A stretch of DNA of 64,000 nucleotides. Source: Paenibacillus andongensis. GTDB taxonomy: Bacteria > Bacillota > Bacilli > Paenibacillales > NBRC-103111. Both the position numbers and the translations under genes were made by a program. Positions 43,897 through 52,550 of the stretch are shown here, one piece after another. The notes under the pieces were generated by a model. The model was not told where the DNA came from. It searched no databases and saw only the letters and a list, made by a program, of their open reading frames with translations. The stretch spans positions 2,363,001-2,427,000 of the forward strand of contig NZ_CP104467.1 in the NCBI RefSeq assembly GCF_025369935.1, written 5' to 3'. Each line of letters starts with the position of its first letter. Position 1 is the first letter of the stretch.

Positions 43897-44625
43897 ATGA
43901 AAGTATCCTTATTCATTACTTGCCTAAGTGATGCCATTTACCCCAGGGTTGGTGAAGCGATGACCCGGCTGTTAGCCAGATACGGCGTTAAATTGGATTT
44001 CCCTACAATTCAAACGTGCTGTGGCCAACCGGCCTATAACAGCGGGTATTGGGATGAAGCGAGGACAACGGCTAGAACGATTTTAGAGGCATTTGAAGAT
44101 AGCGATTTTGTCGTTTCTCCATCTGGATCTTGTACTTATATGATTCATCATTATTCAAATCTTTTTAAAGATGATCCCGTTTATTTGGATAAAGCGTTAG
44201 AGCTTCAAAAGAAAACATATGAATTTACTCAGTTTCTTGTTCAAGTAATTGGTGTTACGGATGTCGGCGCGGTGTTTCCGCATAAAGTCACCTATCATCC
44301 GTCCTGCCACGGCAGCAGGCTGCTTGGCGTCAAGGATGAGCCGATGGAGCTGTTAAAAAATGTGAATGGATTACAATTTGTGCCGCTCCCTTTTGCTGAA
44401 GATTGCTGCGGGTTTGGCGGTACTTTCGCTGTGAAAATGGCGGATATTTCCGGAGCTATGGTAATGGAGAAAGTAGACCATGTGAAAGAAACGGAAGCGG
44501 AAATTCTAGTAGGTCTGGATATGGCGTGTTTAATGAATATCGCCGGCAATCTGCGTCATCGCAATGAGCCCGTTAAGGTCATGCATTTGGCTGAGTTGTT
44601 ATATGAAGGAGTGGTTCGGTCATGA
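43897..44625 (+). CDS. lutA: L-lactate utilisation protein LutA (cysteine-rich CCG-domain subunit)
   Basis: A 242-residue subunit of the LutABC iron-sulfur L-lactate oxidase that turns lactate into pyruvate in the cytoplasm. Two CCG-type domains: FPTIQTCCGQPAYNSGYW (about 30-47) and the pair YHPSCHGSRLL/EDCCGFGGTFAVK (about 132-180). The usual length is about 238. ATG after AGAGAGGTGC; its end overlaps lutB (ATGA). Placed beside enzymes predicted to produce lactate from a deoxy sugar, it probably disposes of that lactate. Confidence 0.94.
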   Translation: MKVSLFITCLSDAIYPRVGEAMTRLLARYGVKLDFPTIQTCCGQPAYNSGYWDEARTTARTILEAFEDSDFVVSPSGSCTYMIHHYSNLFKDDPVYLDKALELQKKTYEFTQFLVQVIGVTDVGAVFPHKVTYHPSCHGSRLLGVKDEPMELLKNVNGLQFVPLPFAEDCCGFGGTFAVKMADISGAMVMEKVDHVKETEAEILVGLDMACLMNIAGNLRHRNEPVKVMHLAELLYEGVVRS

Positions 44626-46142
44626 GCACGGCGCATACGGCCCCCAAAACGGTAAAAGAACGAGCGGACCTGGCGTTAAATGATGAGTTTTTGCGCAAAG
44701 CGGTTCGTTTCACGACCGAGAGATTGCGTAGCGGCAAGAAGAATGCCTCGGAAGAACACGGCAATTGGGATGAGTGGCGGGAAAGAGGAAGACAAATCCG
44801 GCTGCACACGATCGCCCATCTGGACTTTTACTTAAATTTATTCGCCGATAACGCTCGTGCCAATGGTGTTCATGTCCACTTCGCCGAGACGTCGGCGGAA
44901 GCTGTGAAAATCGCTTTGGCTATTGCCGAGCGCAAGGCTGCCAAGTCCGTTGTGAAATCAAAGTCTATGGTAACCGAGGAACTCCACTTGAATCATGCTC
45001 TAGAATCGATCGGGGTGGAAGCTATTGAGACGGATCTTGGCGAGTATATCATTCAACTTGCCGGCGAAACGCCTTCCCACATTATTATCCCGGCCATTCA
45101 TAAGAACAGGTATCAGATCGCGGATTTGCTTTCTGAAGTAGCGGGAGAGTCGCTGCCGCCGGATACTTCGATTCTCGCGGGTTTCGTTCGCAAGAAGTTG
45201 AGGGAGAAGTTTCTCGAGGCTGACATCGGAATGACGGGCTGTAACTTCGCGATTGCGGAGACGGGGTCGATGGTTCTTTTTGAGAATGAAGGCAACGCCC
45301 GCATGGTAACGACGGTTCCCAAAACGCAAATTACGTTAATGGGTATGGAACGCATCATTCCGTCCTGGTCTGATCTGGAGGTGATGGCCACTTTATTGCC
45401 TCGATCGGCGACCGGTCAGAAGCTGACCGTCTATATGTCGGGCATAACGGGGCCAAGAAGAGAGCTGGATGCCGACGGTCCGGAGGAAATGCATATCATT
45501 ATTGTGGATAATGGACGTTCTCTCCAGCTTGGTGATCCGGAGTTCCAGGAATTGCTCAATTGCATCCGCTGCGGCGCTTGTTTGAATGCTTGTCCCGTCT
45601 ATCGGCATATCGGAGGCCATGCTTACGGTGGAACCTACAGTGGTCCAATCGGTGCTGTTTTAACGCCGGCCTTAAAGAAAAACGTAGCCGAGTGGGATGA
45701 TATCGCGGGTGCCTCGAGCTTGTGCGGCGCCTGTTACGAAGCATGTCCGGTCAAAATTCCATTGCACGATATGCTTGTTTCTTTACGCCGCCGCAAGGTG
45801 GAGAGCGGACACGGCAATTTGTTGGAATCTGTCGGGATGAAGGGCTTCGCGACGGTGATGGGAAGCTCCGGCCGGTTTAAACGTGTTTTGAAGCTTGGCA
45901 AAATAGGGCAAAAGCTTGTTGTCCGAAACGGAGAAATACGTTCGAAGCTGGGCCCTTTGAAAGGCTGGAACACGTACAGGGTTGCGCCGAGCTTGCCGAA
46001 GGAGTCATTCCGAGATCAATGGGGGACGCTGGAACAGGAAATTCGACATGGCTTGCAGGAGATGGATCCGGCCGTTCGGAAGCGGATGGAAGCGATCGTG
46101 AATGAACGAGAGAATGGCGAAGGAGGCCGTACGCATGGCTAA
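44622..46142 (+). CDS. lutB: L-lactate utilisation protein LutB (4Fe-4S subunit)
   Basis: A 506-residue subunit, slightly longer than the usual 475-480. N-terminal LUD domain (about 70-300) with MVTEELHLNHALESIGVEAI (short form: NHALESIGVEAIETDLGEYI region). Two ferredoxin-type clusters: CIRCGACLNACPVYRHIGG (about 309-327) and CGACYEACPVKIPLHDML (about 368-385). Starts four bases inside lutA and ends eight bases inside lutC, so the three are translationally coupled. Confidence 0.94.
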   Translation: MSTAHTAPKTVKERADLALNDEFLRKAVRFTTERLRSGKKNASEEHGNWDEWRERGRQIRLHTIAHLDFYLNLFADNARANGVHVHFAETSAEAVKIALAIAERKAAKSVVKSKSMVTEELHLNHALESIGVEAIETDLGEYIIQLAGETPSHIIIPAIHKNRYQIADLLSEVAGESLPPDTSILAGFVRKKLREKFLEADIGMTGCNFAIAETGSMVLFENEGNARMVTTVPKTQITLMGMERIIPSWSDLEVMATLLPRSATGQKLTVYMSGITGPRRELDADGPEEMHIIIVDNGRSLQLGDPEFQELLNCIRCGACLNACPVYRHIGGHAYGGTYSGPIGAVLTPALKKNVAEWDDIAGASSLCGACYEACPVKIPLHDMLVSLRRRKVESGHGNLLESVGMKGFATVMGSSGRFKRVLKLGKIGQKLVVRNGEIRSKLGPLKGWNTYRVAPSLPKESFRDQWGTLEQEIRHGLQEMDPAVRKRMEAIVNERENGEGGRTHG

Positions 46143-46860
46143 TACGCATCAGGAATGGCTGGATCAGCTTGAAGCGGAATCGCGGGTAAAGCAAGAAGCC
46201 TTTATGAACGGTATTGCCGGCAAGCTTGGAAGACCGCGAGTGACCGAGAAACCGAATCATCCGTTTCGGGGAGCGCCTGACTTCTGGAACGCATTTGAAT
46301 TGCCGATTGCAGAGCGCATTGAGAGGTTTACGGGAAATTTTCAAAGTGCCGGCGGGCATGTGGTCAGGCTGGCGACGATGGAAGACGCCAAAACGTTCAT
46401 TGTGAGCAAAGCTCTGGAGACGAGTGCAAAATACATCATCCGGCAGGATCAGCCGGAGCTTGGCGCCCTTGATCTGGAAAAAGAGCTGCCAGATGCGAAG
46501 CTGACGGTATGGAATCACGATCAGGATGAGGACTGGAAGGCTCGTGCCGCAGAAGCGGATATTGGCATTGTGTTCGTTGATTATGCAACCGCGTATACAG
46601 GATCGATGACAGTTCTTTCCTCCCGGGCAAAAGGTAGGTCGGTTAGTCTTCTTCCTACCGTATTAATGGCCATTATTCCTGTGGAGAAATTGGGGACACG
46701 CCTCGGGGAAACGCTCATTAATTTTGATCTTGCCGGAAGAGAGAATTTGCCTGCGGGTATTCATTTCATTTCGGGGCCAAGCCGTTCGGCGGATATCGAG
46801 AATGATCTCACCATTGGCGTGCATGGGCCAGGGATTGTTTATGCACTAATTATAGGATAA
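46135..46860 (+). CDS. lutC: L-lactate utilisation protein LutC (LUD-domain subunit)
   Basis: A 241-residue subunit, matching the usual 240. ATG 46135 follows GGAGGCC; an in-frame earlier ATG at 46102 lies in lutB and is less likely. LUD-domain features: DIGIVFVDYATAYTGSMTV (short form: ADIGIVFVDYATAYTGS) and the C-terminal SGPSRSADIENDLTIGVHGP (20 residues), typical of LutC. Completes the lutABC operon. Confidence 0.94.
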   Translation: MANTHQEWLDQLEAESRVKQEAFMNGIAGKLGRPRVTEKPNHPFRGAPDFWNAFELPIAERIERFTGNFQSAGGHVVRLATMEDAKTFIVSKALETSAKYIIRQDQPELGALDLEKELPDAKLTVWNHDQDEDWKARAAEADIGIVFVDYATAYTGSMTVLSSRAKGRSVSLLPTVLMAIIPVEKLGTRLGETLINFDLAGRENLPAGIHFISGPSRSADIENDLTIGVHGPGIVYALIIG

Positions 46861-46958
46861 CTTTCTACTCATTCGGGAGGGAGCTATTCATGTTAATCGG
46901 CATATCCTTAGAGCTTTGTACCATAACCATCATTTGCTCTTGAGATACATTCACATGT

Positions 46959-47861
46959 TTATGTCATGTTGTCTACTTGAAAACTAATTTCTTTAATTAC
47001 TTTTCTTCGATATTGGCCCGGGGTAACGCCAGTAAACTTCTTAAATAACTTATGAAAATAAGGTAAGCTCTCATAACCGCAATTGTGGGCGATCGTATCA
47101 ATACCTAAGTCGGTAGTTAGAAGCAGCTCCTTTGCAGTTGAAATTCGCTTGGCATTCACGTAGTCGGTGATGTTCATCCCGGTTAATTGTTTAAACACCC
47201 TGGATAAATGAGCAGCTGAGACTGAAGTGTGCTTAGCCAAATAAGAAAGTCCAGCGATGGGGTCAGTGTGAAACTGATCTAAGTGTTGAAGGATGTTTCG
47301 TAACCAGGAGGGGCCGACATCGGACGCAGCCAATTGATGATGGGATTCTTTTAATATCAAACGATTAATGCTGATCAGAAGGCTATTTAAATGTAGCTGA
47401 ACTGCGTATCTAAAACCAGCTTCGTGTTGTTCCAATTCTTCATGCATTTGTTTGAGCTTTTCTTCAAGATGAGGGCGCATGGCTGCTGGGACAACAAGCT
47501 TATAGCTCTTATATTTCCGGGCTCGCTCAAAAACTTGCATATTCGTAAACGAATCACCTGCTGAATAATGTCCAATCAATTGCGGATCAAAAAAGACAGC
47601 AGTGGCCGTAATTGGAGATTCGGCATCTGGCAATGCCTGATGAATGGTATTGCCAGGGATGATGAAGAGGTCTCCTTCATGCATCTCATAGAGCATTTGG
47701 TTTAAGAAAAACGTACCTTTTCCACTATAAACATAAACCAATTCAAAGCGATCGTGAAGATGTTCCGGTAGTTCACGATTTGGTGTCTTTTTGTCCTTAA
47801 ATACAATTTCAAATGGCAGGAGGTCGTCGTTAGTAAAGTTCTTTATAAACGGTTTTTGCAT
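46959..47861 (-). CDS. AraC-family regulator with cupin sensor domain
   Basis: A 300-residue regulator. N-terminal cupin (about 25-105: LPEHLHDRFELVYVYSGKG, DLFIIPGNTIHQ), AraC pair about 190-290 (AGLSYLAKHTSVSAAHLSRVF and IDTIAHNCGYESLPYFHKLF, end TPGQYRRKV). Ribosome site GGAGG eight bases before ATG. Transcribed convergently with lutC and divergently from the UxaA-type dehydratase gene 281 bp away, which is probably its target. Confidence 0.92.
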   Translation of the reverse strand: MQKPFIKNFTNDDLLPFEIVFKDKKTPNRELPEHLHDRFELVYVYSGKGTFFLNQMLYEMHEGDLFIIPGNTIHQALPDAESPITATAVFFDPQLIGHYSAGDSFTNMQVFERARKYKSYKLVVPAAMRPHLEEKLKQMHEELEQHEAGFRYAVQLHLNSLLISINRLILKESHHQLAASDVGPSWLRNILQHLDQFHTDPIAGLSYLAKHTSVSAAHLSRVFKQLTGMNITDYVNAKRISTAKELLLTTDLGIDTIAHNCGYESLPYFHKLFKKFTGVTPGQYRRKVIKEISFQVDNMT

Positions 47862-48142
47862 TTCCGAATCCTCCCTAGATGATCACACTTCATTGTTTAT
47901 CTTATTTATAGAATATCAAAATAGAGTATGTTTTTGCAAAGGTAAAGAATTAACAAATGCCATGATCTTGGTACAATAATAGGTGTGGAGTTATACAGAG
48001 ACTTTTGCCTGAAAGCGCATTAACTGGACGAGAATATTGTTGTTTAAACAGCAATAACCTGGAAGAATCTCAATATAATCTATCATAACCCAACGCAGTA
48101 TTTGGATGGATCGGAAAATCTCACTAAAGGAGCCAGTCATCG

Positions 48143-50845
48143 ATGGACGTCGTTTACCAATTTAAAGAAGTAGCGAGACTTCCCTTGCCCGGGGATAACT
48201 GTGCTGTTGCGATTCAGCAATTGAACTCCGGTACCGTCATTGCGTATGAAGGCCAGTTCCTTACCCTGGATTATACGGTTATGGAAGGTCATCGATTTGC
48301 AGTGAAAACGATTGCACCTGGCGAAGATCTGCTTTCGTGGCATTTGCCTTTCGGCGTCGCGCTTAAACCGATTCAGCCCGGCCACTATGTGGTCAACGAA
48401 ACAGTACGGGAAGCGCTCAGTGTGCGCCAGTTGGCATTCGCGGTGCCTGCGGACCCCAATTTTGCTGATCAAGTTTCTCCATATATCCTTGATGAAGAGA
48501 ACTTCCAGCCGGCTGAGGCATCGCCGGTTTTTAAGGATACGCGTACTTTCATGGGATATCGCCGCCATGAAGATCGCGGGGTTGGCACCCGGAACTACAT
48601 CGTACTGCTGGGTACCACTTCTCACACGGGAAGCTACGTGAATGAGCTTGCCTCTCGTCTGCAAGGCGAGTGGAAGAACGGTTCGAATATAGATGGAATC
48701 GTTCCCGTCGCTCACACGGAGGGCGGCACAGAGAAGCCGAATAATGTGGACTTGCTGCTGCGGACGCTCGCAGGTTTCATGGTCAACCCGAACGTCGGAG
48801 CGGTATTGGTTGTCGATTATGGCAATGAATCGATCACGAATCAGATGGTTGAGGCTTATGCACGCGAGCATAGTTATCCGATCGATGAAGTGCTGCATAA
48901 GTTCGTGTCCCTCACAGGCAGCTTTGAAGAGGAGCTGGTTAAAGGTGAAGCGATAGTCCGAGCATGGCTGTCTACGGTCAACACAATGCAGCGGACGCCT
49001 GAATCCATTCGCCACTTGCGAATCGGCTTGCAGTGCGGCGGTTCGGATGCATTTTCCGGAGTATCTGCGAATCCACTGCTCGGTTGGGTTTCAGAACAGT
49101 TGGTGCGTTACGGCGGTGCGGCTAGTCTTGCCGAAACGGATGAGTTGATTGGTGCGGAGCCCTATGTCTTGTCGAAGGTACGTAACGTAGAAACCGCGCG
49201 CAAATTTCTGGAACTTGTGAACCGATTTAAGGAGCGCACGTCATGGCACGGCACCAGTGCGGAAGGTAACCCGTCAGGCGGCAACATGTATCGCGGCTTG
49301 TACAACATCTATCTCAAATCTATAGGCGCCGCTATGAAGAAAGACCCGACAACGCGGATTGATTATGCAACTGAGTACGGGGAGCTCATGAAGGATGGCG
49401 GCTATTACTTCATGGATAGCCCTGGCAATGACCTGGAGAGCATCGCCGGACAGGTAGCCGCAGGCTGCAACATGATCTTCTTTACAACAGGAAATGGTTC
49501 AATTACCAACTTTCCATATGTGCCTACGGTTAAGGTGGTCACGACAACTCGCCGCTTCCAATTGCTGTCGAACGATATGGATGTGAACGCGGGGCAGTAT
49601 CTGGAAGGCAAGTCGATGGATGAGCTGGGACAAGAGGTATTCGAGTTGGCGCTCCAAATTGCCTCTGGTCAGCGAAGCGTCGGCGAGAAGGCAGGCCATG
49701 CCCAAGTGCAAATTTGGCGCAACTGGCAACAGAACGATGCGAGTCAGTTGGAGACGCTGCTTCACACTCCTGTACCGACAGGAGTACCGATCGAAATTGA
49801 AGATAATGCTGCAAAAATGGCTAGCCCGATCCAATTCACCTTTACTCGGCATCGGAATCGGCAGTCAAGTAGCAATATCGGCTTGATCGTGCCGACCAGT
49901 CTTTGTGCCGGACAGGTAGCGGGGATGATCACTCGGCGCCTGAACGAGCAAAGAGTAGGGCAGCCCGAGCTCTCGCGCTTTGTCACATTGGCGCACACGG
50001 AAGGCTGCGGCACCTCGGGGGGACCAGCCGAATCACTTTTTGCCCGCACGATGATCGGCTATATTACGCACCCGATGGTAGAGCATTGTTTGCTTCTGGA
50101 GCATGGCTGTGAGAAAACGCATAACGATTACATGCGCCATAAGATGGATGTGATGGGTGTCGATGCGAGCCGTCTTGGTTATGCCAGCATCCAGCTCGAT
50201 GGTGGAATTGCCAAGGTGAGCGAGAAGGTTGAGACCTGGTTCGCCGATCGATTGGTTACGGCCGATCCTGCGGAGAAGGTGACAGTTGGTCTGGAAGGGC
50301 TGCGCATCGGGATCGTAAGCGTTGGCGCCATTAACAAAGATGCCGGCAAGCAGCTGGGGTTACTAACCAAGATGATTGTCGGGGCCGGAGGCTTGGTTGT
50401 CGTTCCCGAAAACAGCGGATTGCTTGCTGAAGATGCGTTCAGTCATCATTTATTTAGCACGTCTCAAGTTCGCCCGTCTATTGCCTACGGGGAACACGTC
50501 CGCCAAAACGGCTTCCACATTATGGAGACTCCAACAACGCATGGGGTAGAGACGATTACTGGACTCGCTGCCACAGGTGTAGAATTAATAATTGCGCTGA
50601 TCGGTGATCGTCCGATGCAAACACATCCTTTCGTCCCCATGCTGCAAGTGACGTCAGAACAGGCTGTGCAGAATAACCATAAGCAAGATGTCGATTTGGT
50701 CCTCGAAGGCAACCCGAGCTTATGGGTGAATCATATTCTCGAGCGCAGCAAAGAAATTCTGGAACATACTTATGTGCCGCGTCTCTATCAGCAAGGTAAT
50801 ATCGATTTTCAAATGACACGGGGCTTTTTGGGTGTGTCGTTATAA
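48143..50845 (+). CDS. Large UxaA/altronate-dehydratase-family protein with duplicated catalytic region
   Basis: A 900-residue cytoplasmic enzyme, nearly twice the usual 500 of UxaA. Residues 1-100 form an SAF-type N-terminal domain. Repeat 1 (about 135-560): GYRRHEDRGVGTRNYIVL, HTEGGTEK near 191 where other members have HxxGCG, CGGSDAFSGVSANPLLG near 298, and MDSPGNDLESI/FFTTGNGSITNFP. Repeat 2 (about 575-880): NIGLIVPTSLCAGQVAGMI, intact HTEGCGTSGGP near 618, GYITHP, but LRIGIVSVGAINK where CGGSD is expected, and METPTTHGVETITG in place of MDSPGNDLES. Each repeat thus keeps what the other has lost. Predicted to dehydrate a sugar acid such as L-fuconate or L-rhamnonate; C. jejuni uses UxaA-type proteins in its fucose cluster. 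AKR gene follows. Confidence 0.85.
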   Translation: MDVVYQFKEVARLPLPGDNCAVAIQQLNSGTVIAYEGQFLTLDYTVMEGHRFAVKTIAPGEDLLSWHLPFGVALKPIQPGHYVVNETVREALSVRQLAFAVPADPNFADQVSPYILDEENFQPAEASPVFKDTRTFMGYRRHEDRGVGTRNYIVLLGTTSHTGSYVNELASRLQGEWKNGSNIDGIVPVAHTEGGTEKPNNVDLLLRTLAGFMVNPNVGAVLVVDYGNESITNQMVEAYAREHSYPIDEVLHKFVSLTGSFEEELVKGEAIVRAWLSTVNTMQRTPESIRHLRIGLQCGGSDAFSGVSANPLLGWVSEQLVRYGGAASLAETDELIGAEPYVLSKVRNVETARKFLELVNRFKERTSWHGTSAEGNPSGGNMYRGLYNIYLKSIGAAMKKDPTTRIDYATEYGELMKDGGYYFMDSPGNDLESIAGQVAAGCNMIFFTTGNGSITNFPYVPTVKVVTTTRRFQLLSNDMDVNAGQYLEGKSMDELGQEVFELALQIASGQRSVGEKAGHAQVQIWRNWQQNDASQLETLLHTPVPTGVPIEIEDNAAKMASPIQFTFTRHRNRQSSSNIGLIVPTSLCAGQVAGMITRRLNEQRVGQPELSRFVTLAHTEGCGTSGGPAESLFARTMIGYITHPMVEHCLLLEHGCEKTHNDYMRHKMDVMGVDASRLGYASIQLDGGIAKVSEKVETWFADRLVTADPAEKVTVGLEGLRIGIVSVGAINKDAGKQLGLLTKMIVGAGGLVVVPENSGLLAEDAFSHHLFSTSQVRPSIAYGEHVRQNGFHIMETPTTHGVETITGLAATGVELIIALIGDRPMQTHPFVPMLQVTSEQAVQNNHKQDVDLVLEGNPSLWVNHILERSKEILEHTYVPRLYQQGNIDFQMTRGFLGVSL

Positions 50846-50877
50846 TGCAGACAATATCAGAAAGCGAGGAACACTCT

Positions 50878-51843
50878 ATGGCGAACGCATTGTTATCTCT
50901 ACGGCCGCTTGGCAATACTGGCCTACTCATATCACCGCTATGTATTGGAGCCGCTCCGCTCGGGGATATGCCAGAGACCTTTCAATACAGCACATCGGAA
51001 GAACAAGCATTGGTGACGTTGCGCACCGCCTTTGAAAGCCCAATCAACTTTCTGGATACGGCTGCCGCATATGGCGATGGCGAGAGCGAACGGCGAATCG
51101 GCAAGGCCATTCAAGCGAATGGTGGTCTTCCCGCAGGTTATGTGTTGGCCACCAAAGCCGACCGCGACCTTAAGACTGGCGACTTCAGCGGCGAACAGAT
51201 CAAACGTTCCATCGAAGGAAGTCTCGAACGCTTAGGACTTGACCGTCTACAATATGTTTACATCCACGATCCAGAACATACCACCTTCGAAAATGTGATG
51301 GGATCGGACGGACCGTTAGAAGTACTGCAAAAGTTTCAAGAGCAGGGAGTCATCGATCACATCGGCATTTCCGGCGGTCCGATCGATATGCTCATTCGTT
51401 ATGTCGAAACGGGAGCGTTTAGTAGCGTTGAAACCCACAATCGCTATACGCTGCTCAATCGGGCTGCCGAACCTTTGCTTGATGTCGCGAATCGTATGGG
51501 CGTGGCGGTTATTAACGCCGCTCCTTATGGTAGTGGCATATTGGCCAAAGGACCGGATGCATACGCACGTTATGCCTATAGCGAAGCTCCGCCACAAATG
51601 TTGGAGAGAGCGCGAATGTTCGCCAAGGTGTGCCTTGAATACAATGTTCCGCTTGCTGCCGCAGCACTTCAATTCTCGCTTCGTGACCCGCGGATCGCTA
51701 GTACGGTCGTCGGCATGAGTAAACCGGAACGGGTAGCCCAGACGTTGGAGCTCGCGAATTACCCGATTGCCCCTGAGCTGTGGCCGGCGCTTGAAGCCTT
51801 TGGCTACGATACGGAAGATCCCGAAGAGAATCGATTTGCTTAG
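50878..51843 (+). CDS. Aldo-keto reductase, candidate L-fucose/D-threo-aldose 1-dehydrogenase
   Basis: A 321-residue AKR barrel. Catalytic tetrad Asp60, Tyr65, Lys93 and His130 in FLDTAAAYGDGESERRIG, ATKAD and YVYIHDPEH. N-terminal PLGNTGLLISPLCIGAAPLG and C-terminal STVVGMSKPERV are typical of D-threo-aldose (L-fucose) 1-dehydrogenases. ATG 50878 follows GAGGAAC at eight bases; ATG 50845 overlapping the previous stop (TAATG) is an alternative. It would oxidise the free sugar to its lactone, feeding the UxaA-type dehydratase upstream in the operon. A lactonase gene is not present in the window. Confidence 0.85.
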   Translation: MANALLSLRPLGNTGLLISPLCIGAAPLGDMPETFQYSTSEEQALVTLRTAFESPINFLDTAAAYGDGESERRIGKAIQANGGLPAGYVLATKADRDLKTGDFSGEQIKRSIEGSLERLGLDRLQYVYIHDPEHTTFENVMGSDGPLEVLQKFQEQGVIDHIGISGGPIDMLIRYVETGAFSSVETHNRYTLLNRAAEPLLDVANRMGVAVINAAPYGSGILAKGPDAYARYAYSEAPPQMLERARMFAKVCLEYNVPLAAAALQFSLRDPRIASTVVGMSKPERVAQTLELANYPIAPELWPALEAFGYDTEDPEENRFA

Positions 51844-51919
51844 TAGGTGGGAATAGATCATGATCATCTAGATCGATTCATAACCGAACTGCCCGGGTGA
51901 TTCATTGCGTTGGAACAAT

Positions 51920-51960
51920 AATCTCGTCCCAAAGAGAATGTATTTGGGGCGGGATTTTTT
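51920..51960 (+). terminator. Rho-independent terminator
   Basis: AATCTCGTCCCAAA pairs with TTTGGGGCGGGATT (G-T pairs included) around GAGAATGTA, followed by TTTT. Ends the dehydratase/AKR operon. Confidence 0.85.
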
Positions 51961-51962
51961 AG

Positions 51963-52080
51963 GTGCGCTTGGCAGCGCGCCGACTAAGGAGTGAAAGTCT
52001 CCAGCATACCGTTGAGGTGGCGAAAGTGCATAGCTGAAGCACAGTGCGTAGTCAGCAGCAAAGACAAATGGAAAAGATGT
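51963..52080 (+). mobile_element. Possible 5' scrap of a group II intron
   Basis: GTGCGCTTGGCAGCGCGCC followed by GACTAAGGAGTGAAAGTCTCC and GAGGTGGCGAAAGTGCATAGC resembles the start (GTGCG) and domain I of bacterial group II introns. No reverse transcriptase gene, domain V or 3' end is seen downstream. Only a remnant if real. Confidence 0.45.
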
Positions 52081-52081
52081 G

Positions 52082-52243
52082 ATGACACCAACATTCCAAC
52101 TAGGTCTTGACTTTAGCCGTAAATTCTGGAGCAATGGCACTGGTAAATTGTATTTCATTCCTGGCGGTCATGTGGGACCTGATGGTTATGGGCAGGAGCA
52201 TGTGGAAGAAAATCGGTATCGGCGGTTGAGTGAGGTTGGATAA
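52082..52243 (+). CDS. Small unidentified reading frame (53 residues)
   Basis: ATG 52082 to TAA 52243; includes FQLGLDFSRKFWSNGTGKLY and ends YRRLSEVG. Amino-acid composition looks like a real protein piece (C-terminal end with GGHVGPDGYGQEHVEENRY). No clear ribosome site, although GGAAAAG lies about eight bases upstream. It sits between the intron-like scrap and a terminator, so it may be the end of a gene whose beginning was lost. Family not recognised. Confidence 0.35.
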   Translation: MTPTFQLGLDFSRKFWSNGTGKLYFIPGGHVGPDGYGQEHVEENRYRRLSEVG

Positions 52244-52255
52244 TTGGATGGAAGG

Positions 52256-52290
52256 ACCGGTGCTCCGATTGGGGTGCCGGTTTTGTTTTT
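52256..52290 (+). terminator. Rho-independent terminator
   Basis: ACCGGTGCTCC pairs with GGGGTGCCGGT (wobbles) around GATT, followed by TTTGTTTTTT. Confidence 0.75.
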
Positions 52291-52435
52291 TATAACGTAA
52301 ACTGGCAGAGCAGGATTAAACCGAGGGACGGGCAGTAATACGAAATAAAGTTGCAACTTGCGTTTAAATCATTGTTCCGAAATTAACAAGAAATGTTCGC
52401 CCTTACGATTTAATTGAAAACCAAAAACAAGTTCA

Positions 52436-52453
52436 TATCGATTTTTCATAAAT
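52436..52453 (+). promoter_or_regulatory. 18-bp repeat, copy 1: candidate AraC operator
   Basis: TATCGATTTTTCATAAAT is repeated exactly at 54777-54794. This copy lies 98 bp upstream of the cupin gene. Both copies flank the cluster containing the AraC gene at 54015, in the same orientation. Confidence 0.6.
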
Positions 52454-52550
52454 GATGATCGCCTTTTTACATTTACAATCCAGTTTGTCAAGCCTATGAT
52501 TAATTTAGCTAAAATATTTAAACAACTCATGTTTGAAAAGGAGTTACTTT

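Noticed and set aside
43577..43900. 107-codon plus-strand frame across the lutA leader
   Set aside because: It runs through two hairpins and the dispersed repeat, has no ribosome site, and its composition is not protein-like; it overlaps the lutA start.
48009..48022. cre-like TGAAAGCGCATTAA upstream of the UxaA-type gene
   Set aside because: Three mismatches at fixed cre positions; not enough to call.
48137..49015. 292-codon minus-strand frame opposite the UxaA-type gene
   Set aside because: Antisense shadow in a strongly coding region; Arg/His-rich composition typical of reverse frames.
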